Shown: in pieces, positions 8,671 through 15,721 of the stretch
Numbering within the stretch: position 1 is the first letter of the stretch
How the letters are laid out: every line of letters begins with the position of its first letter
The notes under the pieces: generated by a model
Databases searched by the model: none
Told to the model about the DNA's origin: nothing
The model's input: only the letters and a program-made list of their open reading frames with translations
Position numbers and translations under genes: made by a program
Source: Methanocaldococcus infernus ME
Lineage (GTDB): Archaea > AGJL01 > Methanococci > Methanococcales > Methanocaldococcaceae
DNA length: 64,000 bases
Direction: 5' to 3'
Assembly (NCBI RefSeq): GCF_000092305.1
Contig: NC_014122.1
Coordinates: 558,001 to 622,000, forward strand

Positions 8671-10086
8671 TTAACCACTTATTACCTTTGCATATTTCCA
8701 TAAGTAGTTAGTAACCAACTCAGGATAAAGGCCTAAGAGGATGCATAAGGAAACTAAGATAAATAGAGAGATGAGAGCCAGTTTAGGGACTTCAACATTC
8801 TCCACTTCCTTACCTGGCTTTAGGAAGATTAAATAGAAAGCTTTCATCATACTCACAAAGGTTCCTATACTAACAAATATCATTATTATAGCTATCTCTG
8901 GAAGATTGGCTTCCATTGCAGCCTCGGCGAGTAAGAGCTTACTCTGGAAGCCATTGAAAGGAGGAACTCCACTGATAGCAAGCTTGGCAAATAGTATTAG
9001 TAAAGCTACAAATGGAATAGCTGTTATTAAACCTCCTAACTTATATAGATTGTTGGAACCTCCACATCTATTAACTATATAGGCTCCTATAAATAAAGCA
9101 CTCTTGTAAATAACATGGTTTATAGCATGGAACACTCCAGCAACTATTCCTAAGGGTGTTCCTAAGGCTAAGCCAGTGGCTACATAACCTCCTTGGCTTA
9201 TAGCATGGTAGGCAAGTAATCTTTTATAGTCACTCTGGGTTAAAGCCATCACAACCCCAAAAACCATCCCTAAAACTCCTAAGGCTAATAAAATCCCTTT
9301 AGCTGTTGGAAATATTGAAAGTGAGGAGAACAATTTTAATATAATTAATATTATTCCAACTAAGGTAAACTTTGAGAATGTCTGTAAGAGAGCTGAGATA
9401 AAGGCTTTACTTCTTCCATATAGGTCTGCTTTTATATTATGGAATGGAGGTAAGCCAGAACCATAGGCATAGCCAACAATGATTAGGAAGAGGGCAGTAT
9501 AAACTATAGGAGAGTTTATAATAGCTTTCTTCATGTCAGTTATGTTTAAGGTTCCAGTTACAGCCAATAATAGGCCAATTCCTAAGAGCATTAATGAGCC
9601 TGCAACTGTTCCAATAATTAAGTATCTTAAGCCAGCCTTATAGCTTTCTTCAGTTCCACTTAAAAAGACTAATCCAACTTGAACCATGGCTAAGATCTCA
9701 AAGAAGACATAGAGGTTAAAGAGATCATCAGTTAATACTATAGCTGAAACACTGGCAAAACCCATTAGAGAGAAAACAACAAACATATTATTCTTTATCT
9801 TCTCTCCCATCCCTGTAATTAAGACTAAAGAAGCTATCAAAGAAAGAACTAAGATAATTATCTTCTTAAAGTCATTGTAGTAATAGGCTATCCCTGAGAT
9901 ATAGCTCTCTATGTATCCATGTCCTCCAAAGTAGTAGTAGCCATAACTTCCCAAGAATGGGAGAATTAGTAAGGATAAGGCTACTATAAAAGTTAAGTAT
10001 TTAATTGCTCTATCTTTTCCATGGATTAAGTTGAATATAATAGCCATAATTAGAGGAAAAATAACTATCAATGGTAGAAGGTTCAT
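8671..10086 (-). CDS. Proton/ion-translocating membrane subunit (NuoN/MrpD/EhbF-like)
   Basis: About 471 aa and almost entirely hydrophobic, with roughly fourteen membrane segments. It belongs to the proton-conducting complex I/Mrp antiporter family: the middle carries [25 protein letters not shown] and [18 protein letters not shown], with the conserved Lys/Glu/His of the channel. In this lineage the best candidates are EhbF of energy-converting hydrogenase B or an MrpD antiporter subunit. Pairing with an MrpC/NuoK-like gene and hypC favours a hydrogenase link, but the sequence alone cannot separate the options. Start uncertain (ATG 10086 or TTG 10095). Confidence 0.8.
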   Translation of the reverse strand: MNLLPLIVIFPLIMAIIFNLIHGKDRAIKYLTFIVALSLLILPFLGSYGYYYFGGHGYIESYISGIAYYYNDFKKIIILVLSLIASLVLITGMGEKIKNNMFVVFSLMGFASVSAIVLTDDLFNLYVFFEILAMVQVGLVFLSGTEESYKAGLRYLIIGTVAGSLMLLGIGLLLAVTGTLNITDMKKAIINSPIVYTALFLIIVGYAYGSGLPPFHNIKADLYGRSKAFISALLQTFSKFTLVGIILIILKLFSSLSIFPTAKGILLALGVLGMVFGVVMALTQSDYKRLLAYHAISQGGYVATGLALGTPLGIVAGVFHAINHVIYKSALFIGAYIVNRCGGSNNLYKLGGLITAIPFVALLILFAKLAISGVPPFNGFQSKLLLAEAAMEANLPEIAIIMIFVSIGTFVSMMKAFYLIFLKPGKEVENVEVPKLALISLFILVSLCILLGLYPELVTNYLWKYAKVISG

Positions 10087-10091
10087 CCCTA

Positions 10092-10445
10092 TCAATCCTC
10101 TTTTAATATGACTGAGCTTTTTAGAGTTTTATATTTTTTATATAGTATTACTGAGACTCCTAACATCACAGCCAGCATAGAGGCTTCAATAACTATATTT
10201 GTCAAGACAAGAGCATGGGTTAGAGGATAAGCAGAATTTTTTATGAAAAAGCTTTCTGATATGCCAGGCAACTTTATAGGGATAATTTTATTGTAGCCAA
10301 TGGTTATTAACATTAGATTAACACCATTACCCAAAATTTCCAAAGCTATAATTTTTTTTATAATATTATCTACAAAAAAGACTCCATAAAGGCCAATAAT
10401 AACCAAGATTCCTGACACTATAAAGCTTGCAGTTTGAAAGTCCAT
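10092..10445 (-). CDS. MrpC/NuoK-like membrane subunit
   Basis: A 117-aa protein with three membrane helices, resembling MnhC/NuoK: FIVSGILVIIGLYGVFF, then KIIALEILGNGVNLMLIT with the conserved Glu in helix 2, and PLTHALVLTNIVIEASMLAVMLGVSV with the typical ALVLTxIVI motif. It is the partner of the channel subunit encoded directly downstream. The ATG at 10445 follows GTGAT; the GTG at 10454 is part of that site. Confidence 0.82.
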   Translation of the reverse strand: MDFQTASFIVSGILVIIGLYGVFFVDNIIKKIIALEILGNGVNLMLITIGYNKIIPIKLPGISESFFIKNSAYPLTHALVLTNIVIEASMLAVMLGVSVILYKKYKTLKSSVILKED

Positions 10446-10460
10446 AGGAATCACATGAAT

Positions 10461-10488
10461 AATTTATCATTATTTTTAATGATAAATT
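10461..10488. promoter_or_regulatory. Perfect 12-bp inverted repeat, candidate operator
   Basis: Arms AATTTATCATTA and TAATGATAAATT with a TTTT loop, placed 16 bp upstream of the MrpC-like ATG. It lies between a symmetrical TATA-like string (around 10487-10500) and the probable transcription start of the minus-strand operon. A protein bound there would block the promoter, or the repeat could form a leader hairpin. It has no relation to the GGAA/TTCC element 57 bp away. Confidence 0.55.
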
Positions 10489-10513
10489 TTATATATAAAA
10501 TTTAAAGATAAAG

Positions 10514-10522
10514 TTTATATAC
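10514..10522 (+). promoter_or_regulatory. TATA box of the binding-protein gene
   Basis: TTTATATAC on the plus strand, with transcription expected about 25 bases downstream, near 10543. This falls at the edge of the GGAA-N6-TTCC palindrome, the usual arrangement for a repressor-controlled archaeal promoter. Confidence 0.6.
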
Positions 10523-10544
10523 TACTATCCTATTAAAATATGAA

Positions 10545-10558
10545 GGAAATCCATTTCC
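10545..10558 (+). promoter_or_regulatory. Candidate NrpR nitrogen-repressor operator (GGAA-N6-TTCC)
   Basis: The sequence is GGAA, six bases (ATCCAT), TTCC; the symmetry extends to 7-bp arms (AGGAAAT / ATTTCCT, 10544-10559). GGAA-N6-TTCC is the operator recognised by the nitrogen repressor NrpR in methanococci (nif and glnA promoters of Methanococcus maripaludis). It overlaps the predicted start of transcription of the downstream transporter gene. The string match is seen directly; NrpR control is inferred. Confidence 0.65.
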
Positions 10559-10574
10559 TACTGAGGTGAGATGA

Positions 10575-11828
10575 ATGAAGAAGTTATTTGTTATTTTCCT
10601 CTCTCTTTTTATAGTTTTAGCAACTTTCCTATCAGGTTGTACAGGAACAGGAGAAAGTGGAGAGAAGGTTATTAAAGTTGGGGTTTTAACAGATCTCTCT
10701 GGAGATTTATCAACAGATGGTAGGCAAATAAATAATATATTGAAGATAGCTAAGGACAATGTTGAGCAATACTTAAAGGAGAAAGGCTTAAACTACAAAG
10801 TTGAGCTTTATGTTGAAGATACACAAACAAATCCATCCCTATGTTTACAGAAGGTACAAAACTTAAAGGCTCAGGGTTGTAACTTAATTATTGGTCCTTT
10901 ATCAAGTTCTGAAGTTAAGAACATAAAGAACTTTGTTATGTCAAATAAGTTAGTAATTATTTCCCCAAGTTCAACAGCTATCCCACAACTCTTAGGATTT
11001 GCCAGCCCAGAGGATAAGAAATATATCTTTAGAATAGTTCCTAATGACAACTTCCAAGGAAAGGCTATAGCTGGAGAGTTAAAAGATATGGGTATAAAAA
11101 ATGTTGTTGTCCTCTATAGAGATGATGCTTGGGGACAAGGATTAGAATCTGCAGCAGTTACAAACATGAAAAATTTAGGAATAAATGTTATAGCAGAGAT
11201 CAAATATCCAAGTCAGCCAACTCCAAGTGATTGGAGCCCATACATACAAAAGTTATTAGACTATACAAAAGGAAAAGATGCTAAGGATACTGGAATCTTA
11301 GCCATAGGCTTTGGAGAGTTAGCTACACTAATGTCACAAATTCCTGACAATTCACCACTCTTAAACTATAAGTGGTTTGGATCAGATGGATTTGCAATGA
11401 ATGAGAATATATTAAAGGTTGCTAAAGCCAAGGGAGAGAAGGTTGGGTTCTATTCAACAGTGTTCTATGGAAAAAGTAAAGAAGCTGAGAAGATTGTTGA
11501 AGAATATAGAAAGAGAGGATATGGAGAAGAAGTTGGACAATATGCCCTCTGTGCCTATGATGCCTTTATGTTAGGAGTTATCTCCTATGCAGAGATGTTA
11601 AAAGAGAAGGGAAGTTATGATCCAGACTTACTAAGTAAGTTAATAAAAGAGAATGCTGTTAAATACTCAAATGGAGACTTTGGCTTCAAACCAGTTACTG
11701 GTTACATAGAGTTTAATGAGTGGAATGATAGAGCTACAGGAGACTACGGAATCTATGCAATAACCAAAGATGGCTGGAAGTTAGTAGGAATTTGGCACTA
11801 TAAGGATGGTAAGATAGAGTGGCTCTAA
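10575..11828 (+). CDS. ABC transporter substrate-binding lipoprotein (LivJ/Peripla_BP_6 type)
   Basis: A 417-aa secreted binding protein. A signal peptide (KKLFVIFLSLFIVLATFLSG) ends in the lipobox LSGC, so Cys22 is probably the lipid anchor. The mature part begins with a threonine/glycine-rich linker and IKVGVLTDLSGDLSTDGRQI, the family start. It continues with LIIGPLSSSEVKNI, ISPSSTAIPQL and FRIVPNDNFQGKAIAGEL. Ligands of this family are branched-chain amino acids, amides or urea; which applies here is unknown. No permease or ATPase genes lie nearby. The start follows GAGGTGAG. A nitrogen-type operator sits upstream. Confidence 0.88.
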   Translation: MKKLFVIFLSLFIVLATFLSGCTGTGESGEKVIKVGVLTDLSGDLSTDGRQINNILKIAKDNVEQYLKEKGLNYKVELYVEDTQTNPSLCLQKVQNLKAQGCNLIIGPLSSSEVKNIKNFVMSNKLVIISPSSTAIPQLLGFASPEDKKYIFRIVPNDNFQGKAIAGELKDMGIKNVVVLYRDDAWGQGLESAAVTNMKNLGINVIAEIKYPSQPTPSDWSPYIQKLLDYTKGKDAKDTGILAIGFGELATLMSQIPDNSPLLNYKWFGSDGFAMNENILKVAKAKGEKVGFYSTVFYGKSKEAEKIVEEYRKRGYGEEVGQYALCAYDAFMLGVISYAEMLKEKGSYDPDLLSKLIKENAVKYSNGDFGFKPVTGYIEFNEWNDRATGDYGIYAITKDGWKLVGIWHYKDGKIEWL

Positions 11829-11831
11829 AAG

Positions 11832-11862
11832 TTTATAAATCTCTTTTTTCTATTTTTTATCT
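11832..11862 (+). promoter_or_regulatory. TATA box and T-rich terminator between two genes
   Basis: TTTATAAAT (11832-11840) is a TATA box 46 bases ahead of the TTG start of the next gene. It is immediately followed by CTCTTTTTTCTATTTTTTATC, which looks like the oligo-T terminator of the binding-protein gene. Termination and new initiation are therefore packed into about 30 bp. Confidence 0.45.
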
Positions 11863-11885
11863 TAAAGATAATTTGGTGGTAATTC

Positions 11886-12761
11886 TTGCTCTATCTTCCA
11901 ATACTATCATTTATGTTTTCATTTAAATTTACAAAATTTTTAATTAACAAATTTATTAATTACAAGTTTGGCTATGACTTACACAAAAAAGAGAAGGTAA
12001 AGGTTCCTGAGATGTGTGGATTAGCTCCAGTTCTTTCCTCTTCTCTTTTCATCTCTCTTTTAAATCCAATCTATTCATCTATAATTCTTTTATCCTCCAT
12101 GGTTGGAGTTTTAGATGATCTAACTAATTTATCTCCAAAGGAGAAGCTCTTCTTGCTATTTATTATTTCTACTGCTCTCTCTCTTTATTTTTATCATAAC
12201 TTTACCCCTGATCTATTAATCTTTATTTTCTCTCTACCAATATTCTCAAACTTCACAAATATGTTAGCTGGCTTCAATGGCTTAGAGATAGGGTTAGGGG
12301 TTCTCTCCTCTTTATTTTTATCTCTTATTTTCTTGTTAGATCATAATATTTCAGCTTTTTTAATAGCTCTAACTTTTTCATCCTCTTATTTAGCTTTCCT
12401 ATACTTTAATAAGTATCCAGCAAGAGCATTCCCAGGAGATTGTGGAACCCTACCAATAGGAGCTTTTTTATCAGCTTTAAGTATAGTTAATAATGAATTC
12501 CTATATTTTGTTGTAATTATGATCCCTTACTTTATAGATGCCTCCTTAAAGTATTTATCTGCTGGTGTTATGAGTAGAGATAAGCATAAGCCAACAGTGT
12601 TAGGTGAGGATGGAAAACTATACTACAAAGGAGGCTATCTTTCTCTACCAAGGTTAATATTGAAATATAAACCAATGTCAGAGAAAAGCTTAGTCTTAAC
12701 CCTTTGGAGTATTGAAGTGCTCTTTGGAATGTTGGCTATCTTGATTAAGGTGACTCTATGA
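11886..12761 (+). CDS. UDP-GlcNAc (or similar) phosphodolichol sugar-1-phosphate transferase, GT4/MraY-like
   Basis: 291 aa with about ten hydrophobic helices. It has the glycosyl-transferase family 4 motifs: PEMCGLAP near residue 39, VLDDLTNLSPKEKL near residue 75 (metal-binding Asp pair), NFTNMLAGFNGLE near residue 118 and FPGDCGTLPIGAFL near residue 180. This family moves a sugar phosphate onto a polyprenol phosphate; archaeal members such as AglH start N-glycan assembly. The start is TTG after GGTGGT with five bases between. It overlaps moaA by ATGA. Confidence 0.87.
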   Translation: MLYLPILSFMFSFKFTKFLINKFINYKFGYDLHKKEKVKVPEMCGLAPVLSSSLFISLLNPIYSSIILLSSMVGVLDDLTNLSPKEKLFLLFIISTALSLYFYHNFTPDLLIFIFSLPIFSNFTNMLAGFNGLEIGLGVLSSLFLSLIFLLDHNISAFLIALTFSSSYLAFLYFNKYPARAFPGDCGTLPIGAFLSALSIVNNEFLYFVVIMIPYFIDASLKYLSAGVMSRDKHKPTVLGEDGKLYYKGGYLSLPRLILKYKPMSEKSLVLTLWSIEVLFGMLAILIKVTL

Positions 12762-13642
12762 AAGATAGATTTGGAAGAGATATTAAATCTCTAAGAATTA
12801 GTGTTAATTGTGAGTGTAACTTAAGATGTTTCTACTGTCATAAAGAAGGGCATAAAAGTAGTGAAAGATACCTAACTCCTGAAGACTTTGAAAAGATTGT
12901 CAAAACAGCTATGAAGTTTGGGATTGAGAAGGTTAAGATCTCTGGAGGAGAGCCACTATTAAGAGAGGATATAGTTGAAATTGTAAGGAGAATAAAAAAT
13001 TTAGGGATAAAAGATTTATCTTTAACTACAAATGGAACCTTGTTAAAAGATTTAGCTTATGAACTAAAAGAGGCTGGATTAGATAGGATAAATATAAGTC
13101 TATTCTCCCTAAATAAGGAAAGATTTGGTAAGTTCATTGGTGGAAACTTAGATGATGTCATTGAAGGGATAAGGATAGCTACAAAACTATTTTATCCTGT
13201 GAAAATAAACTATGTTGTGACAACAGTTAATATAGATGAGTTCAATGAAATGCTAAAATTCTGTAAAGAGGTTAAAGCTATCTTACAAGTTATTGAACTC
13301 ATCCCTACAACTGAGCCATTAAAAAAATTTTACTATAGTATTAATACTTTAGAAGAGAAGATAAAGGAGAGAGCTAACAAGGTATTTGTAAGAAAATTCC
13401 AAAATAGGAAAAAGTATTTTTTAGATGGCTTAGAGGTTGAGTTTGTAAAGCCTATGGATAACACTGAGTTTTGTGCAAACTGTTCAAGGATAAGGGTTAC
13501 CCATGATGGACACTTAAAACCTTGCCTCCTAAGAGATGATAATCTAATTGATATCTACAATGCTTTAAAAAAGAATGAAGACTTAGAGAAATATTTTTTA
13601 GAGTGTATATATAGAAGAGAACCCTATTTTAGGAAGAAATAA
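12758..13642 (+). CDS. moaA: GTP 3',8-cyclase MoaA (molybdopterin synthesis)
   Basis: 294-aa radical SAM enzyme. The first cluster motif is CECNLRCFYC near residue 19-28, followed by KISGGEPLLRED. The second, C-terminal cluster is EFCANCSRIRVTHDGHLKPCL, the MoaA hallmark. It converts GTP into the cyclic intermediate for the tungsten/molybdenum pterin cofactor needed by formate and formylmethanofuran dehydrogenases. The usual C-terminal Gly-Gly is absent; the protein ends REPYFRKK, common in archaeal forms. The 3' end overlaps the converging CooC-like gene by 14 bp. Confidence 0.93.
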   Translation: MKDRFGRDIKSLRISVNCECNLRCFYCHKEGHKSSERYLTPEDFEKIVKTAMKFGIEKVKISGGEPLLREDIVEIVRRIKNLGIKDLSLTTNGTLLKDLAYELKEAGLDRINISLFSLNKERFGKFIGGNLDDVIEGIRIATKLFYPVKINYVVTTVNIDEFNEMLKFCKEVKAILQVIELIPTTEPLKKFYYSINTLEEKIKERANKVFVRKFQNRKKYFLDGLEVEFVKPMDNTEFCANCSRIRVTHDGHLKPCLLRDDNLIDIYNALKKNEDLEKYFLECIYRREPYFRKK

Positions 13643-14351
13643 TCTTTTTGAAGATTTCTTCTATAGCTTCTAAAGCCTTTCCCTCTTTTATCTCCTCTCC
13701 CTTCAACTCAGCCTCTAAAACAGCTTCATCATATGGGATAAAGCCATAGATCTCAGCATCTAACTCTAACTCCATCTTATCCCTAACTTTATTAACAATG
13801 ACTCCAATCTTCTTTATTCCTAACTCTTTCCCTAACTTTATCATCCTCTTAGCTGTAACTATTGACTTCTTTGTAGGTTCAACAACAATTAACATTAAGT
13901 CTATTCCCTCTAAGGTTTTTCTACCAAAGTGCTCTAACCCAGCTTCCATATCTAAGATGACAACATCCTTTTCTTTTAAAATTAGGTGTCTTAAAAACTT
14001 TCTAAGTAGTGTGGAGGCTGGACAAACACAGCCCTCTCCACTCTTCTCAATAGTTCCCATAACAATTAAGGTTACATTTCCAACTCTATAGCCAATTTTA
14101 TCAATTAAATCATCAACCTTAGGATTTATATTATAGACTCCTCCTTCTAAGACAACCCTCTCATTAATTATATCTTCTCTCTTAGATAGTGGCTTTATCT
14201 CCTCCTCTATGCCAAAGGATAGAGCTAAGGTAGGATTTGGGTCACAATCTACAGCTATAACTCTATACCCATTCTTTTCAAAGAGTTTTATCAGGTTAGA
14301 GGCTATAAATGTCTTTCCTACACCTCCCTTACCAACAATAGCTATTTTCAT
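13629..14351 (-). CDS. CooC-like nickel-insertion ATPase (MinD/ParA family)
   Basis: 240-aa P-loop protein with the deviant Walker A motif KGGVGKTFIASNL at residue 7, VDCDPNPTLALSFG, and the Asp switch VVILDMEAGLEHFGR. The segment SGEGCVCPASTLLR contains the CxC nickel site of CooC, which loads nickel into CO dehydrogenase/acetyl-CoA synthase. As in M. jannaschii, it faces moaA tail to tail. Whether CODH or another nickel enzyme is the client is not shown here. Confidence 0.87.
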   Translation of the reverse strand: MKIAIVGKGGVGKTFIASNLIKLFEKNGYRVIAVDCDPNPTLALSFGIEEEIKPLSKREDIINERVVLEGGVYNINPKVDDLIDKIGYRVGNVTLIVMGTIEKSGEGCVCPASTLLRKFLRHLILKEKDVVILDMEAGLEHFGRKTLEGIDLMLIVVEPTKKSIVTAKRMIKLGKELGIKKIGVIVNKVRDKMELELDAEIYGFIPYDEAVLEAELKGEEIKEGKALEAIEEIFKKIISS

Positions 14352-14356
14352 GATTT

Positions 14357-14659
14357 TTAACCTTTATATTTTTGTATATCTTCTAAAAGGGTGTCACACA
14401 TCTTTATAACATCTCTTAAGCTCTCTTTTAAAACTTCTACTGGATCTGTACCTTCCTCAGTTATGATAACAAACTTTGGATTTGAAATATATCTCCCAGT
14501 CTCAGGGTTTAAGAGAGGATGCTCAATATGGTAAGATGCCATCTTTACTCCTTTTTTTGTTAACAATATATCTTTTAAAAGGTTTGGTAGAGAATGATCT
14601 TCTCCAACCAATTCAACCTCTAATAAGTTATCTTTCCTCTCCAGTATCTTTACCTCCAT
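14357..14659 (-). CDS. rpoL: DNA-directed RNA polymerase subunit L (Rpo11)
   Basis: 100-aa protein with the alpha-like dimerisation fold: VELVGEDHSLPNLLKDILL, then VKMASYHIEHPLLNPETGRYISNPKFVI. It pairs with subunit D to seed RNA polymerase assembly. Its 5' end overlaps the upstream DUF2067-like gene by 32 bp. It lies near, but outside, the rpoH-B-A operon. Confidence 0.94.
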   Translation of the reverse strand: MEVKILERKDNLLEVELVGEDHSLPNLLKDILLTKKGVKMASYHIEHPLLNPETGRYISNPKFVIITEEGTDPVEVLKESLRDVIKMCDTLLEDIQKYKG

Positions 14660-15254
14660 CTTCTCCCTCCAGGAAATATTTTTTAGCCAACTCTATACTT
14701 TTATTTAGAACTATTCTTCCTTCCTCAACTCTAAAGAAGCCCTTTTCTAAGGCTTCCTCTATAACATCCTCTGGTGGAACTCCATTTATATAGGAGACTA
14801 AGACAACCAAGTTTTTAACAGGCTTAGAGCCAAGCCTTGAAAATCTAAGCTCATTACTTATATTAAAGAGATTCTCTAAAATGCTGTTAAAAGTGTCTAT
14901 ATCTACATCTGTTTTTATATAGCTTTCATCCTCATTATAGATAACCTTATAGCCTAAAGCTTTTAAGGTTTCCATTACCAACTCTTTATTAACAGGATAC
15001 TTTAACTCTGAAAGATAATACTTATATAACCCTCTTTTGTCAGGATTATACTTATTCTTAATTTTATAAATTAAGCTCATCACATTTCTATAGTTCTCTT
15101 TTAAGGATTCTTTATCATAGCCATAGATGGAAACCTTAACCCTTCTATCTTTAGACTCAACTGTACAATTTAAACCCATCTTTTCCAGTGCTCTACAAAG
15201 TTCTAAAATTTCCTCATCTCTTTTTACTCTAAAGGCTACATCTCTCTTTATCAT
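14628..15254 (-). CDS. Conserved archaeal protein, DUF2067-like
   Basis: 208 aa, mixed alpha/beta and charged. From memory the N-terminal pattern (DVAFRVKRDEEILELCRALEKMGLNCTVESKDRRVKVSIYGYDKE) fits the archaeal DUF2067 family; this needs a profile search. It holds a second weakly repeated unit (NKELVMETLKALGYKVIYNEDESYIKTDVD), suggesting two similar domains. Function unknown. It overlaps both neighbours (ATGA with the DedA-like gene, 32 bp with rpoL), so it is probably co-expressed with rpoL. Confidence 0.7.
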   Translation of the reverse strand: MIKRDVAFRVKRDEEILELCRALEKMGLNCTVESKDRRVKVSIYGYDKESLKENYRNVMSLIYKIKNKYNPDKRGLYKYYLSELKYPVNKELVMETLKALGYKVIYNEDESYIKTDVDIDTFNSILENLFNISNELRFSRLGSKPVKNLVVLVSYINGVPPEDVIEEALEKGFFRVEEGRIVLNKSIELAKKYFLEGEDGGKDTGEER

Positions 15255-15721
15255 GCTGTAACACCCTTATAAAGTAAATATAGTAATATAACTGTCCCAT
15301 GCCTTATTAACCTTGAAATAAAAACAGCTATCATATACTTATTAAAAGGCATCTCAAAGAGGCCACAAACCCAACAGATGGCTTCAAAAGGAATAGGGGT
15401 GAAGCTAACTATTAAAACCCCTAAGATTCCATACTTCTCTAAGAACTCTGAAGCCTTTTTAAAATTATCTTCACCAACCAACTTTATTATTAAACCTTCT
15501 CCAAACCTCTTAGCTAAGAAATATGTAACCATAGCTCCTAAGTTACTTGCTACAGTTGAGATAATCAAAACTAAAAACCAGTTTAAGCCAAGTAAAAGAG
15601 CTATTGTTATAAAAATTTCAACAGGAAAGGGTTGAAAGATAGGTTCAGAGAATCCAATAATAAATATTCCCAAGTAGCCATATTCCTTAACTAAATTTAG
15701 AAAGATTTCTTTTAAATTCAT
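15251..15721 (-). CDS. DedA/VTT-domain membrane protein
   Basis: 156 aa with about four to five membrane helices. The VTT/DedA signs are the re-entrant loop F(S)EPIFQPFPVEIFI, NLGAMVTYFLAKRFG near residue 60 and FTPIPFEAICWVCGLFEMPFNKYM near residue 106. Family members move lipids across membranes or affect proton balance; the role here is unknown. It is coupled by ATGA to the rpoA'' stop codon, so it is the next gene of the RNA polymerase operon. Confidence 0.83.
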   Translation of the reverse strand: MNLKEIFLNLVKEYGYLGIFIIGFSEPIFQPFPVEIFITIALLLGLNWFLVLIISTVASNLGAMVTYFLAKRFGEGLIIKLVGEDNFKKASEFLEKYGILGVLIVSFTPIPFEAICWVCGLFEMPFNKYMIAVFISRLIRHGTVILLYLLYKGVTA

